DNA of 64,000 nt from Flavisolibacter tropicus (GCF_001644645.1 NZ_CP011390.1:310001-374000); one strand, 5' to 3'. Shown: positions 8,606-17,455, counted from the stretch's first letter. The notes: a model not told the origin generated them from the letters alone. Translations and numbers: made by a program.

Positions 8606-9147
8606 GTGGAGATCTTGGTGGTAGACGGATTAATCCACCTACAAATATGCCATACACCCGCCCTACAACCGATATTGCCAAGGAGGGGTTGTTTAATATT
8701 CTTCAAAACAATCTGGACTTTGAAGATTTAAAGACCCTGGATCTATTTGGCGGTACAGGTAGTATCAGTTATGAGTTAGCGTCAAGAGGTGTAGAAGACC
8801 TAACCATTGTGGAGAAGGACACACAGATGTTTAACTTCATTAAGAAAACGGCAGAGGCTTTGAAGTTGGAAAACTTTAAGGTTGTGAAGTCGGATGTTTT
8901 CAAGTTTATTGAAAACAGCGGTGAGCAGTATGATTTTATTTTTGCAGGTCCTCCCTATGCATTACAAACTATTGATGAATTACCCAAACTCATATTTGAA
9001 AAGAAATTATTGAAAGTGAATGGTTGGTTTATTTTAGAACATACACCAAGGAACGATTATAAAACGTTTCCTTATTTTAAATGGGAGAGAAGCTATGGAA
9101 CTACAATCTTTTCCTTGTTTGTCAACAGCTTTGCTACTACAGAATAG
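8593..9147 (+). CDS. rsmD: 16S rRNA (guanine(966)-N2)-methyltransferase RsmD
   Basis: The 184-aa protein matches RsmD in length and order. It has the N-terminal MRIISGDLGGRRI and TRPTTDIAKEGLFN segments, the SAM-binding motif LFGGTGS at residues 51-57 and motif IV at 118-122. The enzyme methylates the exocyclic amine of G966 in 16S rRNA. One oddity: motif IV reads AGPPY where the family normally has an Asp or Asn before PPY/PPF (DPPY), so Gly119 replaces a residue that contacts the target base amine. It overlaps the DUF3822 gene and is followed 3 bases later by the cyclo-ligase gene. Confidence 0.9.
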   Translation: MRIISGDLGGRRINPPTNMPYTRPTTDIAKEGLFNILQNNLDFEDLKTLDLFGGTGSISYELASRGVEDLTIVEKDTQMFNFIKKTAEALKLENFKVVKSDVFKFIENSGEQYDFIFAGPPYALQTIDELPKLIFEKKLLKVNGWFILEHTPRNDYKTFPYFKWERSYGTTIFSLFVNSFATTE

Positions 9148-9150
9148 GAT

Positions 9151-9720
9151 ATGCTAAAAAAAGAGGCCCGTAGGATCTATAAAAAGAAGAAGGAAGAGTT
9201 GTCTGCTTCGGAACAACTGAAAGGGGATGACTTGCTATTGATTCAATTTCAAACAGTAGATTGGCCTCAGGTTACGAATGTGCTTAGCTTTTATCCTATT
9301 TTAGAGATGAAAGAAATCAATTCGTTTATTCTCACTGATTATTTGCATTTTAGAAATCCCTCTTTGCAATTTTTTTATCCAAGAGCCAATTTTGATAGCC
9401 ATACGATGCATGCTATACATTGCACAGCGGATACATCATTTGAGGAAAATAAATATGGCATATTTGAACCCGTTCAGGGGGAGGTTATTGATCCAAGGGA
9501 GCTGGATATGATCATTGTTCCATTATTGGCCTTTGATATGAACGGGCATCGTGTTGGTTATGGAAAAGGATTTTATGACCGTTTTTTGAAGGAGTGCCAT
9601 GAAGATTGCCTGATTGTAGGCGTTTCTTATTTTGAGCCTGTTGAAGCCATTGAGGATACGGGTGAATTTGACGTACCTTTAGACCTTTGTATTACACCGC
9701 AACAGGTTTATGTTTTCTAA
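9151..9720 (+). CDS. 5-formyltetrahydrofolate cyclo-ligase
   Basis: The 189-aa protein has the family start LKKEARRIYKKKKEEL, where the basic residues contact ATP. It also has the C-terminal signature RVGYGKGFYDRFL, the glycine-rich phosphate loop diagnostic of MTHFS. It converts 5-formyl-THF to 5,10-methenyl-THF with ATP. It lies in a tight run with rsmD upstream (3-base gap) and lpxK downstream (11-base overlap), so translation is probably coupled to lpxK. Confidence 0.92.
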   Translation: MLKKEARRIYKKKKEELSASEQLKGDDLLLIQFQTVDWPQVTNVLSFYPILEMKEINSFILTDYLHFRNPSLQFFYPRANFDSHTMHAIHCTADTSFEENKYGIFEPVQGEVIDPRELDMIIVPLLAFDMNGHRVGYGKGFYDRFLKECHEDCLIVGVSYFEPVEAIEDTGEFDVPLDLCITPQQVYVF

Positions 9721-10783
9721 TTGGTTTTTGAAGTCATTTCGCATTCTACTTCTTCCATTTGCTTTTTTATATGGTGGAATAGTCATCTTTCGTAACTGGT
9801 TATATAAGAAAAACGTACTTAAATCCACTTCATTTGGTTTGCCACTAATTGGTGTTGGTAACCTATCTGTAGGAGGTACGGGAAAATCGCCGATGGTGGA
9901 GTACCTGGTGGCTCATTTAAAGCAGAAATATAAAGTAGCTACATTAAGCCGGGGATATAAACGTAAAACTAAGGGCTATGCGTTAGCGAATGAGCGAACT
10001 ACAGCTCTTGAAATAGGTGACGAGCCTATGCAGTTTCATCGCAAGTTTCCTGATATACCTGTAGCCGTTGGGGAAGAGCGTATTGTGGCCATTCCCCAAT
10101 TATTACATGACCGCCCAGAAACAGATATTGTTATACTTGATGATGTTTTTCAACATCGCGCTATAAAACCGGGTTTCAACATTCTGCTAACCGATTGCAA
10201 TAACCTGTTTACCCGCGACTTCTTTTTGCCAACAGGCGACCTAAGAGATCAACGTAGCAGTTATAAAAGGGCAGATGTGATCATTGTTACCAAATGCCGG
10301 ACCGACTTATCTATAACAGAAAGGGATAAGCTTATAAAAGAGATAAATCCGTTATCTAATCAACAGGTATTTTTTACTACCATATCTTATGGCACTCCAT
10401 ACCATATTACAAATTATACTTCCTTTGATCTAAACCAACAGACAGAGGTTTTATTAGTTACGGGCATAGCTAATCCGAGGCCACTAAAAGAGTACCTGGA
10501 AAGCCTCATTCACACCTATACTATGATGAATTACGGTGATCATCATATATTTTCTATTGATGATTGGCGCGACATTAAAAAGCGTTTTGAGGGTATTGAT
10601 GCTGAGCATAAAGTGATTCTTACTACAGAGAAGGATGCCATGCGGCTGATGAAGTTTGATTCTGAATTACAGTCACTTCCTTTCTACGTTATACCTATTG
10701 AGCACAAATTCTTATTTGAGCAGGGAACAATGTTTGATGATATAGTTATTAAATTCATTGAAAATTTTAAACAATCTGTTTAA
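9710..10783 (+). CDS. lpxK: Tetraacyldisaccharide 4'-kinase
   Basis: LpxK phosphorylates the 4' position of the lipid A disaccharide precursor at the inner membrane. The 357-aa protein has an N-terminal hydrophobic anchor (FRILLLPFAFLYGGIVIF) and a Walker A variant GGTGKS at residues 55-60. The LpxK segments LSRGYKRKTKGY, DEPMQFHRKFP and DVFQHRAIKPGFNILLTD follow. Its start overlaps the cyclo-ligase gene by 11 bases, and the RNase R gene begins 3 bases after its stop. Confidence 0.95.
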   Translation: MFSNWFLKSFRILLLPFAFLYGGIVIFRNWLYKKNVLKSTSFGLPLIGVGNLSVGGTGKSPMVEYLVAHLKQKYKVATLSRGYKRKTKGYALANERTTALEIGDEPMQFHRKFPDIPVAVGEERIVAIPQLLHDRPETDIVILDDVFQHRAIKPGFNILLTDCNNLFTRDFFLPTGDLRDQRSSYKRADVIIVTKCRTDLSITERDKLIKEINPLSNQQVFFTTISYGTPYHITNYTSFDLNQQTEVLLVTGIANPRPLKEYLESLIHTYTMMNYGDHHIFSIDDWRDIKKRFEGIDAEHKVILTTEKDAMRLMKFDSELQSLPFYVIPIEHKFLFEQGTMFDDIVIKFIENFKQSV

Positions 10784-10786
10784 AGC

Positions 10787-12835
10787 ATGGGCCGAAAAAA
10801 CAATAAGAATACCAAGAAAGGCAAACGGAAAGGCAGTCAGAAAGAAACTTACAAGGGAAGATTAGAAATAACCCGTTCAGGGATGGGGTTTGTAATTGTG
10901 GAAGGTTTGGAATCTGATGTTTTAGTTCGTCCCCCCGATTTCAATACAGCTTTGAATGGCGATACTGTAAGAATTCATGTGAAGCCGAACCGTGATGGGA
11001 AGCGCATGCAAGGGGAAGTGGTTGAAGTACTGGAACGTAAGCAGCTCGAGTTTATAGGCAAGCTGGAAATGAATAAAGGTTTTGCCTTTTTTGTGGGAGA
11101 CAGCAAGAACCGGATGCCGGATATTTATATCCCGGAAAAAAACTTCAACAATGCGAATGAAAATGATCGTGTTGTTGTACGTATTACAGAGTGGGAGCAA
11201 GGGACCGGAAAGCGTCCAGTGGGAGAGGTGGTAACTGTGCTGGCTGCAGAAGATGCCAATGACATGGCTATGAAGGAAATCTTGTTGGAAAATGGCTTTC
11301 CGCTAGAATTTCCTGAAGAAGCAATGGAGGAAGCTGCACGAATTAGTGATGTGATACCAGAGGCTGAGATCAATAAAAGAAGAGACTTTAGAAACACGCT
11401 AACTTTTACTATAGACCCCGTAGATGCAAAGGATTTTGACGATGCATTATCTATTCGCGTATTGAAAAACGGGAATTATGAAATAGGTGTGCATATTGCT
11501 GATGTGGGCCACTATGTGGAAGAAGGTACTGCATTAGATGAAGCAGCCTATACAAAGGCGACATCCGTTTACCTGCCCGACCGCGTGAACCCAATGCTCC
11601 CTGAGCATATTTCTAACGTACTCTGTTCATTGCGTCCACACGAGGATAAATTGACTTTTTCGGCCGTATTTGAAATGACGCCGAAAGGTGCCGTAAAGAA
11701 ATACTGGCTAGGCAAGACTGCTATACATTCTGACCACCGTTTTACTTACGAAGAGGTTCAGGAAATAATAGAGAAGCAAGAGGGGCATCTTTTGGACGAA
11801 ATATTGTTGTTAAACAATATTGCCCAGCGCTTACGGAAAAAGCGTTTTGACAGTGGTGCTATTAATTTCTCCTCTCAGGAAGTGCGGTTTAAGCTGGACG
11901 AAACAGGTAAGCCGATTGGGGTTGTTGTTAAGGAAAGCAAAGAGTCCCACCAATTGATTGAGGAATTTATGCTTTTGGCAAATAGATATGTGGCACAACA
12001 CGTATCAGAAATTGAGATCAATAAAAAGCCGTTGCCTTTTCCTTACAGGGTACATGATCTGCCCAGTGAAGAAAAACTTTTGCCCTTTATGGCCTTTGCC
12101 CGCAAGTTTGGACATAAGTTCGACATGTCTTCACCTGAAAAAATTGCTGAATCCTTCAATCAAATGCTGGAAGATGCCCAAGGAAAGCCAGAGCAGCATG
12201 TATTGGAGCAGTTAGGTATACGCACAATGGCTAAGGCCGTTTATACAACCGAAAATATTGGTCACTATGGCTTAGGCTTTGAGAACTATTGTCATTTTAC
12301 TTCTCCAATACGTCGTTATCCAGATATCCTGGTGCATCGGGTGCTTTTAGGGGTATTAAGGGATAACATTAAGCCCGATAAGAAAATGGAGCAAAAGTGT
12401 AAGCATAGTAGTGAGCGGGAACGGGCCGCTATGGAAGCGGAAAGGGCAGCTAATAAATACAAACAGGTGGAGTATATGCAAAACTTCCTGGGCGAAGAGT
12501 TTGAAGGCGTTGTAAGTGGGGTTTCGGCTTTTGGCTTTTGGGTAGAAACTGTAGAACACAAATGTGAAGGAATGGTGAGTATAACTACCTTGTCGGATTA
12601 TGATGATTTCCGCTTAGTTGATACAGAATATGCATTAGTAGGAATGCGGAGTAGACGTAAGTTCCGGATGGGAGATAAAGTGCGTATTAAAGTTGTAGCG
12701 GCGAATTTAGAGAAGAGACAATTAGATTATGAATGGGTGCTTTCGACTACTGCCGAATCATTTGAAAACAATAATGTCGTTGAAGAGGCACCTAAAAAAG
12801 CAAAACGGAAAAAGAAAAAGAGCACAGAAGATTAA
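10787..12835 (+). CDS. rnr: Ribonuclease R
   Basis: The 682-aa protein is a processive 3'-5' exoribonuclease of the RNase II/RNB family. Cold-shock-like domains lie in the first 150 or so residues. The RNB domain starts at about residue 200 with TIDPVDAKDFDDALSI, holding the metal-binding aspartates. HIADVGHYV, YLPDRVNPMLPE and the C-terminal HFTSPIRRYPDILVHR follow. An S1 domain (GEEFEGVVSGVSAFGFWVE) ends the fold. Both termini are strongly lysine-rich (GRKNNKNTKKGKRKG and KKAKRKKKKSTED), as expected for RNase R, which degrades structured RNA. It is the last gene of the rsmD-lpxK run. Confidence 0.96.
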   Translation: MGRKNNKNTKKGKRKGSQKETYKGRLEITRSGMGFVIVEGLESDVLVRPPDFNTALNGDTVRIHVKPNRDGKRMQGEVVEVLERKQLEFIGKLEMNKGFAFFVGDSKNRMPDIYIPEKNFNNANENDRVVVRITEWEQGTGKRPVGEVVTVLAAEDANDMAMKEILLENGFPLEFPEEAMEEAARISDVIPEAEINKRRDFRNTLTFTIDPVDAKDFDDALSIRVLKNGNYEIGVHIADVGHYVEEGTALDEAAYTKATSVYLPDRVNPMLPEHISNVLCSLRPHEDKLTFSAVFEMTPKGAVKKYWLGKTAIHSDHRFTYEEVQEIIEKQEGHLLDEILLLNNIAQRLRKKRFDSGAINFSSQEVRFKLDETGKPIGVVVKESKESHQLIEEFMLLANRYVAQHVSEIEINKKPLPFPYRVHDLPSEEKLLPFMAFARKFGHKFDMSSPEKIAESFNQMLEDAQGKPEQHVLEQLGIRTMAKAVYTTENIGHYGLGFENYCHFTSPIRRYPDILVHRVLLGVLRDNIKPDKKMEQKCKHSSERERAAMEAERAANKYKQVEYMQNFLGEEFEGVVSGVSAFGFWVETVEHKCEGMVSITTLSDYDDFRLVDTEYALVGMRSRRKFRMGDKVRIKVVAANLEKRQLDYEWVLSTTAESFENNNVVEEAPKKAKRKKKKSTED

Positions 12836-12837
12836 GG

Positions 12838-12871
12838 GAAATGGGGAATGTGAATTTCGGATTGCGGAAGT
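12838..12871 (+). repeat. Degenerate G/A-T rich flank before the four-helix-bundle gene
   Basis: The stretch contains GAATTTCGGATTGCGG, related to the GATTG-CGGATTG stretch found inside the dispersed repeats near 19.5 and 59.4 kb. A similar stretch after the next gene (13250-13285, rich in TTTCGC) reads like an imperfect inverse of it. Such degenerate flanks often accompany this gene family in Bacteroidota, by my recollection of these genomes. Confidence 0.4.
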
Positions 12872-12886
12872 GTAAACTACCAAAAT

Positions 12887-13255
12887 ATGACTGAATTTAA
12901 AATTCGTACCAAGGAATTTGCTTTGAATATTATCAAGTTAATAAAAGAAATTCCGTCAGATAAGATTGCTGATGTCCTCAACAAACAATTATTACGTTCG
13001 TCAACTAGTGTAGCTGCTAATTACAGGGCTGCATGTAGATCCCGCTCTCATGCTGAGTTTATTTCAAAAATTGGGATCGTAGAAGAAGAGGCTGATGAAT
13101 CAACTTTTTGGTTGGAATTGATATCCGAGTCTAATACCCACAATTCAGATTCCCTTCAAGTATTATTAAAAGAATCAAAAGAATTAACGGCTATTTTTAC
13201 CAGTTCTGGAAAAACAGCCAAAGCAAATAAAGTTCTAAATAACAAGGGAAAGTAA
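12887..13255 (+). CDS. Four-helix bundle protein (23S rRNA intervening-sequence protein family)
   Basis: The 122-aa protein matches the S23/IVP four-helix bundle family. It starts with FKIRTKEFALNIIKLIKEIP and continues with LLRSSTSVAANYRAACRSRS and EFISKIGIVEEEADESTFWLEL, the conserved surface helix motifs. These small proteins are found as free-standing genes in many Bacteroidota and inside rRNA intervening sequences in Leptospira and others. Homologous folds (Avd) serve in diversity-generating retroelements, but no reverse transcriptase or template repeat is nearby. The function is unknown. It interrupts an otherwise tight gene run and has repeat-like flanks, so it may be an inserted module. 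Confidence 0.88.
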   Translation: MTEFKIRTKEFALNIIKLIKEIPSDKIADVLNKQLLRSSTSVAANYRAACRSRSHAEFISKIGIVEEEADESTFWLELISESNTHNSDSLQVLLKESKELTAIFTSSGKTAKANKVLNNKGK

Positions 13256-13292
13256 TTTCGCATTTCGCGTTTCCCCTTTCGCATTTTAGTAT

Positions 13293-14258
13293 ATGTACAC
13301 ATTTGAAGAACTGTCGAAGCTGTTTATAGAAAAATTTGAAGTTGACCATTTTCCAGCTTCGCCTAAAACATTATATGATCCTAATCGCTATTTTTTACAA
13401 TTAGGAGGTAAGCGGATCAGACCCGTATTATGTGTGATGGGCAATGACCTGTTTGATGTTATAAACCCTGATACATGGCCCGTAGCAAAGGCCATTGAAC
13501 TGTTTCACAACTTTACCCTTATTCATGATGATATAATGGATAACGCCCCGCTACGCAGAGGGATGCAAACTGTTCATGAAAAATATGGTCAAAGTACAGC
13601 CTTATTAGCAGGTGATGTAATGTTGGTTAAGGCTTATGATTATTTGAATGCCATTTCAAGGGATTATTCCAAGAATATAATTGCCCTCTTTAATAAAACA
13701 GCCCGTCAAGTTTGTGAGGGCCAGCAGCTGGATATGGACTTTGAAAAAAAGCAGGAGGTAGGATTTGAGGAATACTTGAATATGATCAACCTTAAAACTT
13801 CGGTTCTGTTGGCTGCCAGTCTGCAATTAGGTGCAATATTAGGTGGAGCGAGCGAGCGTAACCAGCAGCTTATTTATGAGTTTGGGCGGAAATTGGGGCT
13901 GGCATTCCAGGTGCAAGATGATTATCTGGATGCCTTTGGAGACCCGGATAAGTTTGGAAAGCAGGTGGGCGGTGATATTAAGGCCAATAAAAAAACCTTT
14001 TTACTGATTCATGCTCTAGAGGCTGCATCTGCCGATCAGAAGACGGCATTAAATGAGCTTTTACATTCTGATGGGGATAATAAGGTGGAGCAAGTGCTAG
14101 CCATATTTAAGGCTTGTAAGGTAGATCAATGGGCTGCTTCATTAAAAGAGCAGTTTATGAATGAAGCCTTTACTCATTTAGAAGATATAGCTGTTGTAGC
14201 TAAACGGAAAGAGCCTCTAAAACAATTGGCAAATTATCTTGTGGAAAGAGAACACTAG
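13293..14258 (+). CDS. Polyprenyl synthetase family protein
   Basis: The 321-aa enzyme condenses isopentenyl diphosphate with an allylic diphosphate to make a trans-polyprenyl diphosphate, either short chain (FPP/GGPP) or the quinone side chain. The first Asp-rich motif DDIMD is at residues 79-83, followed by PLRRG. The second, DDYLD, is at 209-213, and GGKRIRP lies at 38-44. The residues before the first Asp-rich motif (FTLIH) are aliphatic and one is Phe, so product length cannot be fixed from sequence alone. A bidirectional terminator follows. Confidence 0.92.
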   Translation: MYTFEELSKLFIEKFEVDHFPASPKTLYDPNRYFLQLGGKRIRPVLCVMGNDLFDVINPDTWPVAKAIELFHNFTLIHDDIMDNAPLRRGMQTVHEKYGQSTALLAGDVMLVKAYDYLNAISRDYSKNIIALFNKTARQVCEGQQLDMDFEKKQEVGFEEYLNMINLKTSVLLAASLQLGAILGGASERNQQLIYEFGRKLGLAFQVQDDYLDAFGDPDKFGKQVGGDIKANKKTFLLIHALEAASADQKTALNELLHSDGDNKVEQVLAIFKACKVDQWAASLKEQFMNEAFTHLEDIAVVAKRKEPLKQLANYLVEREH

Positions 14259-14282
14259 GTTTGAAGACTTTCTCTAAAAATA

Positions 14283-14309
14283 AAAAGGCACCCAAATGAG
14301 GTGCCTTTT
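14283..14309. terminator. Bidirectional terminator between convergent genes
   Basis: AAAAGGCACC and GGTGCCTTTT pair around a 7-base loop, with A- and T-runs on the outer sides. It can stop transcripts from the polyprenyl synthetase gene and from the minus-strand gene ending at 14332. Confidence 0.85.
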
Positions 14310-14331
14310 CCCTTTAAAACGATTATTTTGA

Positions 14332-14721
14332 TTACATAGCGGCGTTTAAATTAAAGCCCATAGCTAAGCAGGAAATAATAATTGCCAGATCCATTACTAT
14401 ACTAAGTAGGAAGGCTGGAATGGTATATTTTGTAGGCATAGCGGCCAAGTTGGTAACCAGTGCGGTCATCATTGCCACAATAGCCATGATCCAAAAAAAG
14501 ATAAAGTTGCCAGATAAAATAATTGCAAATAATGTAATTGGTGTTAATGCACAGCCATGGCCAGCTAAAGCCAAGCCCAACCAAACAAAGCGGTTCTTTT
14601 CCTGGCCTTCGCACCAATTAATAAAACGGCTAAAGGCTGTGGGTTTACCAGTAGTAATTTTATAAGAGGTAGGGATAGAATGTTGAATAGTATGTGCCAT
14701 TGTCATTTCGTTTTGTTTCAC
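14332..14721 (-). CDS. Small integral membrane protein, unknown function
   Basis: The protein is 129 aa if started at 14721, or 123 aa from the ATG at 14703 (MAHTIQHS), which may be the real start. A polar N-terminus of about 45 residues contains FSRFINWCEGQEKNRFVWLG. At least three hydrophobic segments follow (LAGHGCALTPITLFAIILSG, FIFFWIMAIVAMMTALVTNL, IPAFLLSIVMDLAIIISCLA). I do not recognise the family. It is convergent with the polyprenyl synthetase gene and divergent from the amino-acid permease. Confidence 0.7.
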   Translation of the reverse strand: MKQNEMTMAHTIQHSIPTSYKITTGKPTAFSRFINWCEGQEKNRFVWLGLALAGHGCALTPITLFAIILSGNFIFFWIMAIVAMMTALVTNLAAMPTKYTIPAFLLSIVMDLAIIISCLAMGFNLNAAM

Positions 14722-14875
14722 AAAATTGCTTTTAGCTGATTTTCCATCTGTTGACTTGCATGTATATAGTACCTGATTTTTGTCAGCTTTACATTTGACA
14801 AAACACAGAATGTAGAAAACTCCTGAGCTTTGCTGTTCCTTTTTTCTCTATTTTGTCGCTTCAAAAATTTTAGAC

Positions 14876-16579
14876 ATGGCGAATTCGCTTTTCCGGAAGA
14901 AATCCATTGATCAAATCAAAAAAGACTATGATTCTACACATGGAGGGGAAGCTGGAAATTTGAAAAAAGTACTGGGCGTTCGGGATTTGACGTTCTTAGG
15001 GATAGCTGCTGTTATTGGTGCCGGTATCTTTTCGACTATTGGAAATGCGGCTTTTAATGGGGGGCCGGGTGTTACTATTTTGTTTGTTATTACTGCAATT
15101 GCCTGTGGATTTTCAGCCCTTTGTTACGCAGAGTTTGCCAGCCGAGTGCCAGTAGCAGGAAGTGCTTATACCTATTCCTATGTCACTTTTGGCGAGCTTA
15201 TAGCCTGGATTATTGGATGGGCCCTTATATTGGAATATGCCATTGGAAACATTGTAGTGGCCATATCCTGGAGTGGTTATTTTAATAATCTTTTGGAAAA
15301 TGTGTTCCATATCCATTTGCCCGAATGGATGTTGGTGGATCCGATGACAGCTAAGAAGGCCTTTACAGAAGCCAGTACAGCATTTGCTGCAGGACCTGTT
15401 ACTGATCCTACTCATTTAAAGAATTACCAGTTTGCAGTAGATGCCTGGAATTCAGCTCCAACCATCGGCGACTGGCATATCTTTTTTAACCTGCCGGCTT
15501 GTATTATTGTTATTTTGATCACTTGGTTAGCGTATACGGGTATAAAGGAGAGTAAGCAAACGGCTAACTATATGGTAATGTTCAAAATAGCTGTGATCAT
15601 CTTTGTAATTGTTGCGGGTGCATTCTTTGTTGATACCAATAACTGGACGCCCTTCCTGCCCAATCGCTTTGAGGGGGTGTTAAGAGGTGTTTCGGCTGTG
15701 TTCTATGCATATATAGGTTTTGATGCTATTTCAACAACAGCAGAAGAAGCGAAGAATCCGCAGCGGGATATGCCACGAGCAATGATCTACTCTTTATTGA
15801 TCTGTACCGTACTTTATATCCTGGTAGCCTTAGTATTGACAGGAATAGAAAATTATTCAAAGTTTCAAAATGTGAATGATCCATTGGCCTTTGTTTTTGC
15901 AAACCGGGCACCATGGATTGAAACTGTAATATCAGTTAGTGCCGTTGTGGCTACAACGAGTGTGCTACTGGTATTCCAGTTAGGCCAACCACGTATTTGG
16001 ATGAGCATGAGCCGTGATGGACTTTTGCCAAAACAATTTCAAAAGATTCACCCTAAGTATCAGACGCCTTCTTTCGCAACTATCGTTACGGGTTTTTTAG
16101 TGGCAGTGCCCGCGCTGTTTTTGGAGGATTCGCTAGTGACAGATCTAACCAGCATTGGTACCTTATTTGCGTTTGCACTGGTTGCTGGCGGTGTGCTATT
16201 GCTGCCACCTCGCCCACGTGAAGCAGGACGTTTCTTTTTACCGTATATCAACGGCCGCTTCATAATTCCTGTAATTTTTGCTTTATTCCTATATGCCTTT
16301 CATGGACGGTTGACAGATGCCTTTGCAAACTTTGGTAACGAAAACCACCAGGAGGTACTGTTCATATTATTTGTCATTATTTCCCTAATCATTACAGTAT
16401 TGACAGTAATTAGGAACTATTCTTTTATTCCAATTATGGGTGTATTATTCTGCCTGTATTTGATGGTAGAGATTCCTGCTAACAGCTGGTTTGTATTCTT
16501 TGCCTGGATGGCGTTAGGTCTTTTCATCTATTTCCTGTACGGATTTAGAAATAGCAAGCTGGCAGACGTAAAAGCCTGA
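14876..16579 (+). CDS. Amino acid permease (APC superfamily, cationic amino-acid transporter type)
   Basis: The 567-aa protein has twelve to fourteen hydrophobic segments. The APC signature lies in helix 1 (FLGIAAVIGAGIFSTIGNAA) and in YIGFDAISTTAEEAKNPQRD, a hallmark of the CAT/YfnA subgroup. SMSRDGLLPKQFQKIHPKYQTP in the cytoplasmic loop is also typical. It is expected to import an amino acid by proton or sodium symport at the inner membrane; the substrate cannot be told. An inserted loop after helix 3 (residues about 145-200, DPMTAKKAFTEAST) is longer than in short family members. A terminator follows. Confidence 0.9.
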   Translation: MANSLFRKKSIDQIKKDYDSTHGGEAGNLKKVLGVRDLTFLGIAAVIGAGIFSTIGNAAFNGGPGVTILFVITAIACGFSALCYAEFASRVPVAGSAYTYSYVTFGELIAWIIGWALILEYAIGNIVVAISWSGYFNNLLENVFHIHLPEWMLVDPMTAKKAFTEASTAFAAGPVTDPTHLKNYQFAVDAWNSAPTIGDWHIFFNLPACIIVILITWLAYTGIKESKQTANYMVMFKIAVIIFVIVAGAFFVDTNNWTPFLPNRFEGVLRGVSAVFYAYIGFDAISTTAEEAKNPQRDMPRAMIYSLLICTVLYILVALVLTGIENYSKFQNVNDPLAFVFANRAPWIETVISVSAVVATTSVLLVFQLGQPRIWMSMSRDGLLPKQFQKIHPKYQTPSFATIVTGFLVAVPALFLEDSLVTDLTSIGTLFAFALVAGGVLLLPPRPREAGRFFLPYINGRFIIPVIFALFLYAFHGRLTDAFANFGNENHQEVLFILFVIISLIITVLTVIRNYSFIPIMGVLFCLYLMVEIPANSWFVFFAWMALGLFIYFLYGFRNSKLADVKA

Positions 16580-16600
16580 AATGACTCACTTCATTAAATA

Positions 16601-16633
16601 AAAAAGGACTGTTTTGAGGACAGTCCTTTTTTA
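16601..16633 (+). terminator. Terminator after the amino-acid permease gene
   Basis: AAAAAGGACTGT pairs with ACAGTCCTTTTT around a 7-base loop, 21 bases after the stop codon. Confidence 0.9.
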
Positions 16634-16766
16634 TTTTCTACTACTCAAGACAATAAACCAGCTTAACTAAACTGGAAGTTGAGCACATACGTATGGTAGC
16701 CAAAAGGTAAAATGGCAGTGTAGATGCGCAATCTATACAATAGAAAATACATTTTAATACATATGT

Positions 16767-16792
16767 AAAGCCACTGTGACAGTGGCTTTTTT
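16767..16792 (+). terminator. Orphan terminator hairpin
   Basis: AAAGCCACTG pairs with CAGTGGCTTT across a 3-base loop, with a T-run after it. No open reading frame lies between it and the permease terminator at 16633. The 130 bases in between could hold a small RNA or a gene remnant; no clear -7 element was seen. Confidence 0.7.
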
Positions 16793-16852
16793 AATTTGGT
16801 AGATAGAAGCTGAACTCTAGCTTTTTATTATATTTTTCTAATTCTAACTGTC

Positions 16853-17326
16853 ATGAAACCAATCCTATTTTATTTCCTTGCTGTTTTTTGCTTACTAACT
16901 GGATGCAAAAAAGAGAATGCAATAGAGAGTTTTTATATTAAACATAAGGTTGATGGAGTCGTAAAAGAGTACAAAATTGCCATTGTAGCCAGTAAGAACA
17001 AAATTGGTAATGAGTACTATTTTGTTTTAAGTGGCCGCAGAACATTAAACACAAATCAAACAATAATTGTTGACTTTGCAGATGGATCTCCAATAGTCGA
17101 GAGAACATATCAACAGAATGACAATTTTGAGTATCATATAGCTTATGGGGATGAAAATAATAACCTTTATACCACTCAAAGAGTTACTAACCCGCAGGTA
17201 AATGTTACAATTACCAAGCTATCGGGCTCTACAGTTAGAGGAAGTTTTAGTGGCCGCGTTTATGACGATTTCACTAATAAGTATGTAACTATTACGGAAG
17301 GAGAATTTTATGCCGAGCTTCAATAG
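16853..17326 (+). CDS. Hypothetical lipoprotein
   Basis: The 157-aa protein opens with a lipoprotein signal peptide ending in the lipobox LLTGC (Cys about 18), then KKENAIES. The mature part of about 140 residues is predicted to be beta-rich, with TVRGSFSGRVYD near the end. That resembles the small beta-sandwich lipoproteins common in Bacteroidota, where the phrase GSFSG often marks the last strand. I do not recognise a named family. It is flanked by hairpins on both sides and so is probably transcribed alone. Confidence 0.72.
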   Translation: MKPILFYFLAVFCLLTGCKKENAIESFYIKHKVDGVVKEYKIAIVASKNKIGNEYYFVLSGRRTLNTNQTIIVDFADGSPIVERTYQQNDNFEYHIAYGDENNNLYTTQRVTNPQVNVTITKLSGSTVRGSFSGRVYDDFTNKYVTITEGEFYAELQ

Positions 17327-17384
17327 CACCTTCATGGTGGTGATATTATAATTATCTAACCTGATTACTTGTTCGTAATTTTGC

Positions 17385-17435
17385 TAGCTTCTTTTATTTC
17401 AATGAACTTGTCATTGAAATAAAAGAAGCTATTTT
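17385..17435 (+). terminator. Long perfect hairpin with T-run
   Basis: Perfect 21-base arms (17385-17405 and 17411-17431) surround a 5-base loop and are followed by TTTT. It is long enough to end the upstream lipoprotein transcript. A perfect -7-like TAATTTTG lies immediately upstream at 17376-17383, so the hairpin could instead form the 5' end of the mRNA for the gene at 17456. Confidence 0.8.
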
Positions 17436-17455
17436 ACTGTATACACATTTGCAAT

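Noticed and set aside
12887..13255. Diversity-generating retroelement Avd protein
   Set aside because: No reverse transcriptase, template repeat or variable repeat is nearby; it is better treated as an orphan four-helix-bundle protein.
14420..14665. Plus-strand frame of 81 codons
   Set aside because: It is the shadow of the minus-strand membrane protein gene with no start signals.
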